Assembly: GCA_023399055.1 (NCBI GenBank)
Contig: JAEWQV010000010.1
Location: forward strand, 868,001 to 932,000
DNA: 64,000 bases
Direction: 5' to 3'
Origin: Bacillota bacterium
GTDB lineage: Bacteria; Bacillota; Clostridia; Lachnospirales; Lachnospiraceae
Every line of letters begins with the position of its first letter. Positions within the stretch are counted from its first letter, which is position 1. This document shows, in pieces, positions 16,898 to 25,597 of the stretch. Made by a program: the position numbers and the translations under genes. Below the pieces are notes generated by a model that saw only the letters and a list, made by a program, of their open reading frames with translations, searched no databases and was not told the DNA's origin.

Positions 16898-17680
16898 ATG
16901 TTTACTGTGTTAAACGGAGGTTGTAATGCCACGCATCCCAGTTCATTTTTTATGTCACGTCCAAAAGGTTTACATCATTATGTATTGCTCATTATAAAGT
17001 CACCCGCCAATTTTATTATTCATGGTAAAAGCTTCGTTACAAAACCAGGAAGTGCCGTTTTGATAGATCGCGATACTCCGTACCAATACCATAATCCTGC
17101 TGGAGATTATACAGACGACTGGCTGCATCTGGACTGTAATGATGAGGAACACTTCAGAAGCTCCGGTATTATCTTTAATGAAATTATCACATTGCGCAAC
17201 CCGTCAAAGTTCACCTTATACCTGCAACAACTTTTATGGGAAAAGAATTATTCCTCTGAACAATTTAGGGATGAGAATGTTAATATGCTTCTACAGATAT
17301 TACTGAATAATTTAATTCTTGCTTACCAGGAAAAAGATTTGTTACCGACTTATAGCCCATATTACACAAAGCTGCAAAATATAAGGCTGTCACTCCAAGC
17401 TACTCCTTACACGAAATATTCTGCAGCTAGTATCTCGGAATTATTGGGGATAAGTGCCTCCTATTTTCAGCACCTATATACTGTTTTCTTCGGCATCTCT
17501 TTTCAATCAGACTTGATTCATATGCGAATCGAATATGCTAAGAATTTAATAATCTCATCCAACCTGACCATAGAACAAATCTCTCAAATGTGTGGTTATT
17601 CCAATGAAATTCACTTTTATCGTCAGTTCCGAAAAAAAACGGGAATGACTCCTTTGGAATATAGAAAAAGTCAGATGTAG
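16898..17680 (+). CDS. AraC-family regulator of the GH88 operon
   Basis: A 260-residue regulator. The N-terminal half is a cupin-like sugar-binding domain (FIIHGKSFVTKPGSAVLIDR, then YTDDWLHLDC); the C-terminal ~100 residues are the double helix-turn-helix (AASISELLGISASYFQHLY and IEQISQMCGYSNEIHFYRQF, then TGMTPLEYRK). I start at ATG 16898, which follows GGAGGTTCTA; an upstream in-frame ATG at 16886 overlaps that ribosome site. Transcribed away from the GH88/DUF2264 operon, the usual arrangement for an activator of the adjacent catabolic genes. Confidence 0.88.
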   Translation: MFTVLNGGCNATHPSSFFMSRPKGLHHYVLLIIKSPANFIIHGKSFVTKPGSAVLIDRDTPYQYHNPAGDYTDDWLHLDCNDEEHFRSSGIIFNEIITLRNPSKFTLYLQQLLWEKNYSSEQFRDENVNMLLQILLNNLILAYQEKDLLPTYSPYYTKLQNIRLSLQATPYTKYSAASISELLGISASYFQHLYTVFFGISFQSDLIHMRIEYAKNLIISSNLTIEQISQMCGYSNEIHFYRQFRKKTGMTPLEYRKSQM

Positions 17681-17746
17681 CTGCTGTTTGTTTCATACCT
17701 TTATTATTTTGCTTATATTACATTAAGCCTTCCTATAATTTCGCAG

Positions 17747-17781
17747 AAAAAAAGCATGACCTAAACAGCCATACTTTTTTA
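17747..17781 (+). terminator. Terminator of the araC-type gene
   Basis: AAAAAAGCATG pairs with CATACTTTTTT (one G-U/mismatch), about 65 bases after the stop, ending in a T run. Confidence 0.7.
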
Positions 17782-17918
17782 ATATTTTATACTGGTTCCT
17801 GATTAAGAAGTCTCCAAAATAAGACCTTAATATATACATAGTATTTATCTTATCGCCTCATGTTTCAATACTTAACAATCTTCCTGCTATGTTTAATGAA
17901 ATGGTCGCTTATGTATTA

Positions 17919-18587
17919 TTAAAACGCAAACATGAGAAATAAGATTGGTAATGTCTTTTTAATGTCTCTATTCACAAGTAAATATACGATACCAAAGGTA
18001 AAACCACCTAGTGCTGCCATTAATCCAACTGTGATACTTCCCTTAGTGAAAATATGTACCAATCCCCAAGTTAATGCTAATATTATACCACCATATGGTA
18101 TATTTTTCCTCTTAAACCATACATCAAATGCTTTTTGTGCATATACTAAAATCAGCGTAAATAGAGCTGTCTCGAAAATATAATAAATATATTGAAAAAT
18201 AAACTTTAATAACCCCTTTTTTTCGAACTCTTTTACCACTTTAAAGCCGTCCCAATCCATATATGAAACGGAAATCGAGAATATAATACATAGAGCTACG
18301 CCTAACCACTGCCATAATTTCATTTTATTTTCTCTAACAAAAATATCGAAGCCATATTTACGTTTAGAATATCTTATAATCACCCAGGTAATAATTCCCC
18401 AGGTAATACAAGTAACGACCCAATGAATTATATTTTGACCAACAGTCCAATCTTCCATCTGCTTTCCGTAGATCATAGGTTCAAGCAAAAACGCATAGAT
18501 TGCTTCTATTCCCAAACCTCCAAATGCGTATAGTGCTAAAGACAAATAGTCCAAACCCTTAGCCTCTACTATTTTATTTTCACTCAT
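17919..18587 (-). CDS. CPBP/CAAX-protease-like membrane protein
   Basis: A 222-residue polytopic protein with six or seven hydrophobic helices. The final third resembles the CPBP (Abi) fold: ETALFTLILVYAQKAFDVWF, then ILALTWGLVHIFTKG and a GGFTFGIVYLLV helix, with candidate active-site Glu and His. The double-Glu of the classical EExxxR motif is not intact, so protease activity is doubtful. ATG follows GGAGGAAGAAT. It stands alone between an AraC gene and a cellulase; possible roles are peptide processing or bacteriocin self-immunity, neither supported by neighbours. Confidence 0.6.
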   Translation of the reverse strand: MSENKIVEAKGLDYLSLALYAFGGLGIEAIYAFLLEPMIYGKQMEDWTVGQNIIHWVVTCITWGIITWVIIRYSKRKYGFDIFVRENKMKLWQWLGVALCIIFSISVSYMDWDGFKVVKEFEKKGLLKFIFQYIYYIFETALFTLILVYAQKAFDVWFKRKNIPYGGIILALTWGLVHIFTKGSITVGLMAALGGFTFGIVYLLVNRDIKKTLPILFLMFAF

Positions 18588-18820
18588 ATTCTTCCTCCCA
18601 ATTTTATAAGTACTTTTATCTGCTTCTCCACCAACTTAATTGTAAAGTGCACTTTATAATTACCATATTATACCTTAAAAAAACATAATTAGCAAATAAT
18701 TTCATGATAAATATTTAACAGAAACTAATTTCTCCAGCTTCTCTCAATAACAATCCATATTGGGTAACATTAACAACAGCCTTTACTTTTTTGTTCATGA
18801 GAATATTTAGACATAAAAAA
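18588..18820. other. Intergenic, promoter of the CPBP-like gene
   Basis: AT-rich with no supported gene. The CPBP-like gene promoter on the minus strand should be here. Confidence 0.4.
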
Positions 18821-18860
18821 TGCACCTCCAAACATTAGATTTTCTAACGTTTGGGGTGCA
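18818..18860 (-). terminator. Terminator of the lipoprotein GH5 gene
   Basis: TGCACCTCCAAACATTAGA pairs with TCTAACGTTTGGGGTGCA with one bulge and one mismatch. On the minus strand it is followed by TTTTTTATG, about 105 bases after the cellulase stop. Confidence 0.85.
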
Positions 18861-18966
18861 TATCATAATCTGGTAAGTTATTTTTTGATTTAACTAACAA
18901 TTAAAATAATTCAAATATCATTATTAATAAAAATGAGATTTGTCCATATCCATACAGTATATCAAA

Positions 18967-20793
18967 TTATTTAGCTGGCCCATAATTAAAGGTAATGGAA
19001 AGTGTCTTAAGCTCACTAAAGTCCTCTGGATTTATAACCACTGCCGAAACATCAGATACATTACCATCAGAAGTACGTGCTTCTTCTGGAATAGCCATAA
19101 CCCAACTATTATAGATGTTAAGGCGAGTTGTTTTACCATCATCGGAAGTTGTAAATGGTCTTGCGGTAAGGGTATAAGGCTCACCATTTACCAGAACTTC
19201 TGTAACATCGATGATATAACCTGGAAATAGGGTTTCACCATTTGCGATTGCGAGGGCACTAAAAGCCGTACCACCTACAAAACCTCCTGGGATCCCAGTA
19301 AAGTCAACACTTGCAGTATACGTTCCTTCCCCTGTAATCTCTGGTTCCGTTACCACAATACCTCCCGTTTTTGCGTAGGAATCATATACATCACCTACGC
19401 TATTGGTAGTTGCCCAATCTGCACTGGTATACATAATCCAAGCAAGAGCTTTATCATCAGGTACTCCTCCAGCTGCAGCTGCATTTGCTAAAGCTTCGTC
19501 CATTTCTTTGTTTGCTTTCCAAATCAAGTCATCCTTAGGTACGGTGGACTGTGCAGCATAGGATTGCTCTAGATAAAACGCTGCAATATCTGCATCAATA
19601 ATTTCTATTTTATTTCTGTCAAAGAGGAAGTTACAGTCCCAAAGCATTGGAGCATATCCATATTTATCGCAATTATTAATGAAGTTCTCATAATAAGATA
19701 GTGCGTTATTCTTTAGGTTGCGATTTTCATCTTCCAGTACGCCATATTCACCAATTACGATACCATATCCCTGATCGGTAAACTTGGTCATCTTGGCAAG
19801 CATTTCATTCATATCTTTATAATCCTTCGAGGTCCCCCAGTTATCAAGACCTTGAAAAATAGTGTAAGGACTTGGGTCGTAGTAATGAACGGATAGAAGC
19901 AATTTGTCTTTTGCTGTATCAGTAGGCATTACAAAACGGTCATCCGTAGTTTTAGTTATATCTGTGCCAAATCCAGCGATTAAAAGGAAACGCTCTGCAT
20001 TATTACCACCGGACTTTCTAAAGATATCCACGAAAGTCTGATTAATTTTATTGGTCATTTCAAAACACTCATCTTCGGAAAGTGAACCTGAATCAGGAGC
20101 ATAATCCAAATCGTTAAGTCTGAATCCCAGTTCCTCATTCGCAGATTCAAAAACCAGTTTATTGGAGTAATCTTTAAATCTTTCTGATATCTGTGTCCAC
20201 ATAGAAACATAAAGATCCATTGCTTTATCACGGGTTTCCTGTGTAGCGGAACCGAACATGCCCCACCATCCGCCATCCCAATGGTCATTAACGATAACAT
20301 ACATGTCGTTATCCAGCGCATAGTTCACGATTTCTTCCACACGGTTAAGATAAGCATCTGCAATGGTATAATCTCCATTTTCGAAGTCCATCATATTGGT
20401 CCATGCTACTGGCAGTCTCAAGGTATCAAATCCAGCTGCCTTCATTCCATTGATCATTTCTTTTGTGGTTACAGGCATACCCCAGAGTGTCTCATATGCA
20501 GATACCTCTGCAGTAACACCTAAGGTTTTGTGACCATAGGCCTCCATGGTATTACCAAGGTTAATACCATTTCCCATGAGCTCTACCACTTCAAGAGAAG
20601 TCAAATCACTGCTTTCATCTGTTGGTGCTGGAGTCTCAGTAGGTGCTGTTGTTGGCTCATCAGTTACCACTGGTGTAACAGTTGCATCATTGTTATCAGT
20701 ATCTTTGTTCTTGTCCTTACAGCCTGCAAGTGCAAATACCATCATCACAAGCATTAAGAGATAAGCTAGAATTCTGAAATTACTTTTTTTCAT
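18967..20793 (-). CDS. Lipoprotein GH5 endoglucanase with C-terminal beta domain
   Basis: A 608-residue cell-surface cellulase. The N-terminus is a lipoprotein signal with lipobox LAGC (Cys ~25) and then an Asp/Thr/Pro-rich tether. The catalytic domain (~65-400) has GH5 landmarks: MGNGINLGNTMEA, the RLPVAWTNM strand, acid/base Glu in FESANEEL, HYYDPSPYT, and nucleophile Glu in GIVIGEYG. The last ~130 residues (YTASVDFTGIPGGFVGGTAF...) form a beta-sandwich-like module, possibly carbohydrate-binding, with no clear family. Monocistronic with its own terminator. It stays tethered to the cell, unlike the neighbouring free CBM3 cellulase. Confidence 0.88.
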   Translation of the reverse strand: MKKSNFRILAYLLMLVMMVFALAGCKDKNKDTDNNDATVTPVVTDEPTTAPTETPAPTDESSDLTSLEVVELMGNGINLGNTMEAYGHKTLGVTAEVSAYETLWGMPVTTKEMINGMKAAGFDTLRLPVAWTNMMDFENGDYTIADAYLNRVEEIVNYALDNDMYVIVNDHWDGGWWGMFGSATQETRDKAMDLYVSMWTQISERFKDYSNKLVFESANEELGFRLNDLDYAPDSGSLSEDECFEMTNKINQTFVDIFRKSGGNNAERFLLIAGFGTDITKTTDDRFVMPTDTAKDKLLLSVHYYDPSPYTIFQGLDNWGTSKDYKDMNEMLAKMTKFTDQGYGIVIGEYGVLEDENRNLKNNALSYYENFINNCDKYGYAPMLWDCNFLFDRNKIEIIDADIAAFYLEQSYAAQSTVPKDDLIWKANKEMDEALANAAAAGGVPDDKALAWIMYTSADWATTNSVGDVYDSYAKTGGIVVTEPEITGEGTYTASVDFTGIPGGFVGGTAFSALAIANGETLFPGYIIDVTEVLVNGEPYTLTARPFTTSDDGKTTRLNIYNSWVMAIPEEARTSDGNVSDVSAVVINPEDFSELKTLSITFNYGPAK

Positions 20794-20976
20794 ATAGTAG
20801 TTCCTCCCTAATAATAGATATGTTTAGTATACCGTAATAACTAAGAGAGAAATATAGTTTAAATTATACTTATTTACTGAAATTTCTTGTCATTTGACAT
20901 ACACATATGTTAAAACTAACTTATATTTACAATAAAACATAGTAACGTAAGCTTTAGAAATTAAAATTTTGCATAA
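20794..20976. other. Promoter region of the lipoprotein GH5 gene
   Basis: AT-rich intergenic DNA upstream of the minus-strand cellulase. No catabolite-response box was recognised by eye. Confidence 0.4.
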
Positions 20977-21237
20977 ATATCTTATCCTGAGCTTGATAGG
21001 TTTATAAAAAAAGAGTATTACTATTCACTTGGTATTTCCCTTAACCAACTAGCGTTATTGAAGTTCAAACAATATTTGGCGAAAAACATGACACCTGATA
21101 GTGAAATTGAATTGTGGAGCCTATGGCTGGGTGGTGATACAACAAAGCATTTTAAGACAATGCCCAAGGTATCTAATATTTCGAATGTGGATTTAAAAGA
21201 TATTGAAGATTTAATTGATAAAAAGCTCATCACATGA
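20977..21237 (+). pseudogene. Open frame, probable gene-tail remnant
   Basis: Eighty-six open codons on the plus strand read YPELDRFIKKEYYYSLGISL... and, from an ATG at 21088, MTPDSEIELWSLWLGGDTTK... to a stop at 21235. Composition looks protein-like (charged, amphipathic), but there is no ribosome site before the ATG and no promoter. It abuts the terminator of the opposite-strand cellulase. I do not recognise the family. It is either the decayed C-terminus of a lost gene or a small unrecognised protein. Confidence 0.4.
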
Positions 21238-21274
21238 AATGACCTCCGTCAGTAGACAGAGGTCATTTCATGTG
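21231..21274. terminator. Terminator of the GH5-CBM3 gene
   Basis: A perfect 16-bp stem, CACATGAAATGACCTC with GAGGTCATTTCATGTG, and 12-base loop, starting 37 bases after the minus-strand stop. A short T run (GAGCTTTTT) follows on that strand. Confidence 0.8.
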
Positions 21275-21311
21275 AAGGGTTGCTTTTGTATTATATAAAG
21301 AAAGTTACCGA

Positions 21312-23660
21312 TTATGGTTCATTTCCCCATATCAATGTATTTGAGATATATCCTGAAATATTAGTCCAGTCTACATAACTTGTAGCTGTTGAATTGAACG
21401 AGAAGTCATTTGTTTGTGTAAAGTTGGACCAGTCATTCTTCCATACTCTTCCTTTTACTTCAGTGCTTGCTCCTGGAGCAATGGTTCCTGCCGAACTTGA
21501 AAAACCAATCTCCAGGTAACGGTCAGCATTGGTCTTTGATATTGTGGCAAAAGAGCTTGTGATTTTCCCATTACCGGCAGATGACCAATCACAGTTATAG
21601 TTGTTACTACTTGTACCGTCATTTGTAAAGTAGTATCTTATCTTTACATTTGAAAGGTTGATGTCTGTAGTTCCGTTATTGATAATCTTAAAGTTGGGAT
21701 ATAGGGTATTCGTGGAGGTTGATGTATTGGCATTGACCAGCTGTACTTTAATGCTGGCACCTGGAACTCCTGTCGGCGTAGGGGTAACTGTAGGCGTTGG
21801 TGTCGGGGTTACGGTTACGATTGGCGTCGGCGTTATCGTTATGGTTGGTGTAGGTGTTACTGTCACGATTGGCGTTGGCGTTACCGTTATGACTGGCGTT
21901 GGTGTCGGGGTTACAGGATTTGATCCTGATGGTTCCGTTCCATATGCCAAAATTCCATTAACATAAGCTGTGATATGCAAGTTATTACCATAATCACTCA
22001 TACTTGAATTAAAAGAATAGTCATTTGTTTGAGTGTAATTAGAATTATCATATTTACTCAAGGTAATTTGTATTTCACCGCTATTAGCACCGGGATTTAA
22101 ACTGCCTGCACTATTAGTAAAGCCAACTTCCGAATAAAAATCTGCTGTACTAAATGCTGATGATAGTGGTAATCTAACCATATTCCCAGTTACATTCCCG
22201 GATCCAATTACTGCGTAATAGCAATTGAAGGATTGCCATTTACCATCATCACGGGTATACCAGTAACGAATTTTAACATTAGAAAGTGGTACTGGCACAG
22301 TGTCCTCGTTTTTTACCTGTAAGCTGAACCTTATCCCACCTGTTGTTGCACTGGTAGCAGAAGCTTTATAATTGACGGATACTTTTGCTCCTGGGCCAGT
22401 TGGAGCTGGTGTCGGTGTTGGTGATACAGGAGGCGTAACAGATGCGTTTATTCCGCTTATGATTGCAGTAACGATTGGCTGATTTGCTACAGCATAAGTT
22501 CTTCTGTCAATCAACACAGATCCCCCGGGACCATGAGCTCCTATATCCCAATAAACAGGAATCGCTCCGTATTTCTTGCAATTCTTGGATAAGACATTAC
22601 AAAAATAAGAACGATAGGTATTGCTCGCTGGATCTTTGTCTGTTTTATCGGTAGCACAGTATTCGCCAATAACTACCGGGTAGCCCTGCACCACAAATTT
22701 ATAGTACATTTGAGCAAACTGCGACTCCATGTAATCTTCCTGACCCCAATTCGATTTTTTAGAGGAATCAGTAGCTATAGAACCCCATTGGGTTATCTGA
22801 CTGGAGTTGTCCAGAGTGAATTCATAAGGCGAGTAATAATGAGCTGATATCATTATCCTCTTTTCACTGTTAGGTATAGAAGAGGCTCTGTAATTATCCG
22901 TTGGAATAACAAAACCAAAGTCTAGGGTCATATGGTCAATGTTGGTATTCCATCCAGGTACCAGCAACCACCTTGCAGCATTATTCCCCCCAGTTTGTCT
23001 AATAGTATCTACAAAGATTTGATTGTAGGCATTCAGGTTTTGGTATAATAGAGGATCAGGATCATAATAATTACCGTCAAATACTTCATTCATAGATTCA
23101 AAGATTAAACGTTCATCGTAATCTTTAAATAGATTGGCATACTGCTGCCACACTTTCTGGTACTTTGTCCTAACAGCTGCCTGATCACTTGCAGTAACCA
23201 GCAGCCACGCACCGTTGATTGTATGATAGCCATCCCCATGTACACCATCAAGAATTACATACATACCCTGACTGTAGGCATAATCAACAACTTCTTTTAT
23301 TCTTGCTAGTCTTGCGGGGTCAATTGCATAATTTGGAGCTGGACCTATTGCTGTTAATAGTGTAACTGGAATGCGCACCGTATTAAAACCTGCATTCTTA
23401 ACCGCTGTAAAAAGTTCTGACGTAACTTTGGGATTTCCCCAGGCCTCTTCATTCGGACCATAGTCATTAAAAGCTTCCATCGTATTTCCCAGGTTCCAGC
23501 CTGCGCCCATTGCTGCTACAATTTGCGATTGGTTTAGTTGGTTGAAATCAGTTGTTACCTCAGCATATACACCCTGCCTTGGCATAAAAGTAGCAGTAAG
23601 CATTGCTACTATAAGAAGAATAACAAAGAAAGAATTTTTAAACGACTTAACTTTTACCAC
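21312..23660 (-). CDS. Secreted GH5 cellulase with two CBM3 modules
   Basis: A 782-residue extracellular cellulase. Signal peptide ~1-33 (FFVILLIVAMLTATFM). GH5 catalytic domain ~38-375 with MGAGWNLGNTMEAF, acid/base Glu in FESMNEVFD (~192), SAHYYSPYEF and nucleophile Glu in YPVVIGEYC. A short TP linker leads to the first CBM3 (~410-560: KVSVNYKASA, then NVKIRYWYTRDDGKW). A long VTPTP linker (~565-625) leads to the second CBM3 (~630-782: SNVKIRYYFTNDG, FTQTNDFSF). Two cellulose-binding modules suggest processive or tight action on crystalline cellulose. The start codon is GTG after AAAAGGAGGTAGTTTAAG. No dockerin, so it is not cellulosomal. Confidence 0.92.
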   Translation of the reverse strand: MVKVKSFKNSFFVILLIVAMLTATFMPRQGVYAEVTTDFNQLNQSQIVAAMGAGWNLGNTMEAFNDYGPNEEAWGNPKVTSELFTAVKNAGFNTVRIPVTLLTAIGPAPNYAIDPARLARIKEVVDYAYSQGMYVILDGVHGDGYHTINGAWLLVTASDQAAVRTKYQKVWQQYANLFKDYDERLIFESMNEVFDGNYYDPDPLLYQNLNAYNQIFVDTIRQTGGNNAARWLLVPGWNTNIDHMTLDFGFVIPTDNYRASSIPNSEKRIMISAHYYSPYEFTLDNSSQITQWGSIATDSSKKSNWGQEDYMESQFAQMYYKFVVQGYPVVIGEYCATDKTDKDPASNTYRSYFCNVLSKNCKKYGAIPVYWDIGAHGPGGSVLIDRRTYAVANQPIVTAIISGINASVTPPVSPTPTPAPTGPGAKVSVNYKASATSATTGGIRFSLQVKNEDTVPVPLSNVKIRYWYTRDDGKWQSFNCYYAVIGSGNVTGNMVRLPLSSAFSTADFYSEVGFTNSAGSLNPGANSGEIQITLSKYDNSNYTQTNDYSFNSSMSDYGNNLHITAYVNGILAYGTEPSGSNPVTPTPTPVITVTPTPIVTVTPTPTITITPTPIVTVTPTPTPTVTPTPTGVPGASIKVQLVNANTSTSTNTLYPNFKIINNGTTDINLSNVKIRYYFTNDGTSSNNYNCDWSSAGNGKITSSFATISKTNADRYLEIGFSSSAGTIAPGASTEVKGRVWKNDWSNFTQTNDFSFNSTATSYVDWTNISGYISNTLIWGNEP
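21774..21916 (-). repeat. Minisatellite encoding the VTPTP linker
   Basis: Imperfect tandem units of 18 to 24 bases encode repeated (I/V)TVTPTP in the GH5-CBM3 gene. Unit-number variation would lengthen or shorten the linker without disturbing the frame. Confidence 0.75.
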
Positions 23661-24005
23661 CTTAAACTACCTCCTTTTTAGATTGATAATGCCTTTTATG
23701 TTCTGCTTGTCCTTAGATTAAATAGATTTGTCAATTGGTAATTAATTACATACTTTAGTATAGCAATAAAATATCAGTTATCCTATAACGATACAGACAT
23801 CAAATAGCACAATTAGGACATTTTTACAATATTTTACATGAAGTTTTTTAGTAACACAAAGCTACGTTCTTAACAGAAAAAAGCATCCCTTGGGGGCTGC
23901 CTCATTCTAATATCCTTATCGACAGAAAAAAGATCAAATAGTAATTCTTTAGCTTTAAAATATCAAACGAAAGCTTTACTAATTGATCTTCTGAAATTGT
24001 TACAA
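23661..24005. other. Cellulase promoter region and YesN terminator
   Basis: The promoter of the GH5-CBM3 gene lies in the lower part. At 23876-23900, on the minus strand, GCAGCCC-ccaa-GGGATGC followed by TTTTTT forms a compact terminator for the sensing cassette that ends at 24006. No other gene is seen. Confidence 0.55.
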
Positions 24006-25586
24006 TTATTTCACATATTTACTTCGATATTCCGTAACCGTCATACCAACATACTTTTTAAATATCTTGCTAAAGTACTGGGAGTCATTGAAACCGACCT
24101 CATAAACCATATCATTAATTGTGATCTGACTATTCTTTAACAGTTGCTTTGCTTTTTCAATACGAACAGTGTTTAAATAATTCGAGAAGGTAATATCCTT
24201 TTCCTTTTTAAACAGAACCGAGAAGTAATACTTTGAAATCCCCACGTAGCTTGCAATATCTTCTAGAGATATCTTCTTATTATAATTGTCATTAATGTAC
24301 TGCACTGCTTTTTTGATTAAAAGTTCCGAATTATCCACCCGGTTGGTGACAAACTCATCAATCAGATTCATAACAAATTCTCTTATAATATCAATAACTT
24401 CCTTTAATTCCTCAGCATTGATAACTTTCTTTTGAAAGACAAAGACATCGTTATCCTCTTGGAAAAATGCATCAAACCTTTTCAAAATGTCATTAATCAT
24501 ATGCGATAATTCCAGCTTAACTTCCAACGAATTCCCACGCAACTGATCCAGATGCTTTTCCAATTCATCTATTTTCTTATAGATTCCTTCACTATCACCA
24601 TCTTCAATGAGTTTGCTAAACTCCTTAACCATGGTAGCATCGGATATAAACTGTCCATCAGAATTCTTCTTCATGGTTTCTTTGGTCAAATGCTCTCCAT
24701 CGGATATATAAAACAAATAATCGGACACCTGAAACATCCATTGCAAATGATTTCTCGTATCTTCGATGGTATCTGTAATTGGAGAATTGGCACTTTTAAA
24801 CCCTATATTAAAGTATTGCTTTATGGAGCCTTGTAAATTATCAATGCATTTTTGAAGCTTTAGTTCATTCAGATTTTGTGCCATTAAGAAGCAGGTAACA
24901 GATTTTCCAAATTGCTTTGAGAAAATTTCAACATCCTCATCCTGAAATTTATTTATGATCAGTTCCATACAAGCAGCGATAATATTAGCTGTATGATAAT
25001 TTACATCCCTATCATTCTTTAACCCTGTGCGAAAATCAAATTGAATAAATGCGTAGCGCTTGGTATTCCATTCCACATTAGCCTTCTCAAATTCTTCTCG
25101 GACCAGTTCAGTACTTCGATTATCACTAAGCAATAAACCTAATAAATGCTCCTGTTGTTTGCGAAGCAGTAGCTTACTATTTTCATTACCGCCTGATAGC
25201 TCTCCCAGGGCATCTAGTTTACTCTTCTTGTCCAATAGTATTTTTCGAAGTTCTTCCTCTTCCATTTCCGCTTTAATAATATAATTGGAAACCTTTAATT
25301 TAATCGCTTCTTTTGCATAGGAGAAATCATCATAACAAGTCAGGAATATGATTTCCGTATTTGGATTGTCTTCTTTTATCTTTTTAGCCAGCCATAGTCC
25401 ATCCTGTTTTGGCATTTTAATATCCGTAATTACAATATCAGGTCGTAAAGCAACATATTTCTCATACGCAGACTGCCCATTACTTGCTTCCGCTACAATT
25501 TCAAATCCTAACTCCTGCCAATTTATCAATGATTTTACACCGATTCGTACCAGCATTTCGTCATCCACAATCATTATTTTATACAT
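24006..25586 (-). CDS. YesN-type response regulator (REC plus AraC HTH)
   Basis: A 526-residue DNA-binding regulator. REC domain 1-120: acidic pair in IVDDEM, phospho-acceptor Asp in PDIVITDIKMP (~55), Lys in the IIKAEME turn. A ~280-residue middle region links to the C-terminal AraC double HTH (KKISLEDIASYVGISKYYFS and INDMVYEVGFNDSQYFSKIF, then VGMTVTEYR). It follows the YesM-type kinase by 11 bases. Start: AAAGGAGAAGTGT before ATG. Pairs of this kind activate nearby sugar-importer or hydrolase genes in response to extracellular oligosaccharide; the adjacent cellulases are plausible targets. Confidence 0.9.
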   Translation of the reverse strand: MYKIMIVDDEMLVRIGVKSLINWQELGFEIVAEASNGQSAYEKYVALRPDIVITDIKMPKQDGLWLAKKIKEDNPNTEIIFLTCYDDFSYAKEAIKLKVSNYIIKAEMEEEELRKILLDKKSKLDALGELSGGNENSKLLLRKQQEHLLGLLLSDNRSTELVREEFEKANVEWNTKRYAFIQFDFRTGLKNDRDVNYHTANIIAACMELIINKFQDEDVEIFSKQFGKSVTCFLMAQNLNELKLQKCIDNLQGSIKQYFNIGFKSANSPITDTIEDTRNHLQWMFQVSDYLFYISDGEHLTKETMKKNSDGQFISDATMVKEFSKLIEDGDSEGIYKKIDELEKHLDQLRGNSLEVKLELSHMINDILKRFDAFFQEDNDVFVFQKKVINAEELKEVIDIIREFVMNLIDEFVTNRVDNSELLIKKAVQYINDNYNKKISLEDIASYVGISKYYFSVLFKKEKDITFSNYLNTVRIEKAKQLLKNSQITINDMVYEVGFNDSQYFSKIFKKYVGMTVTEYRSKYVK

Positions 25587-25597
25587 ACACTTCTCCT

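Noticed and set aside
21658..21966. Plus-strand 102-codon open frame rich in Val and Gly
   Set aside because: It is the antisense of the VTPTP linker minisatellite in the GH5-CBM3 gene; no ribosome site.
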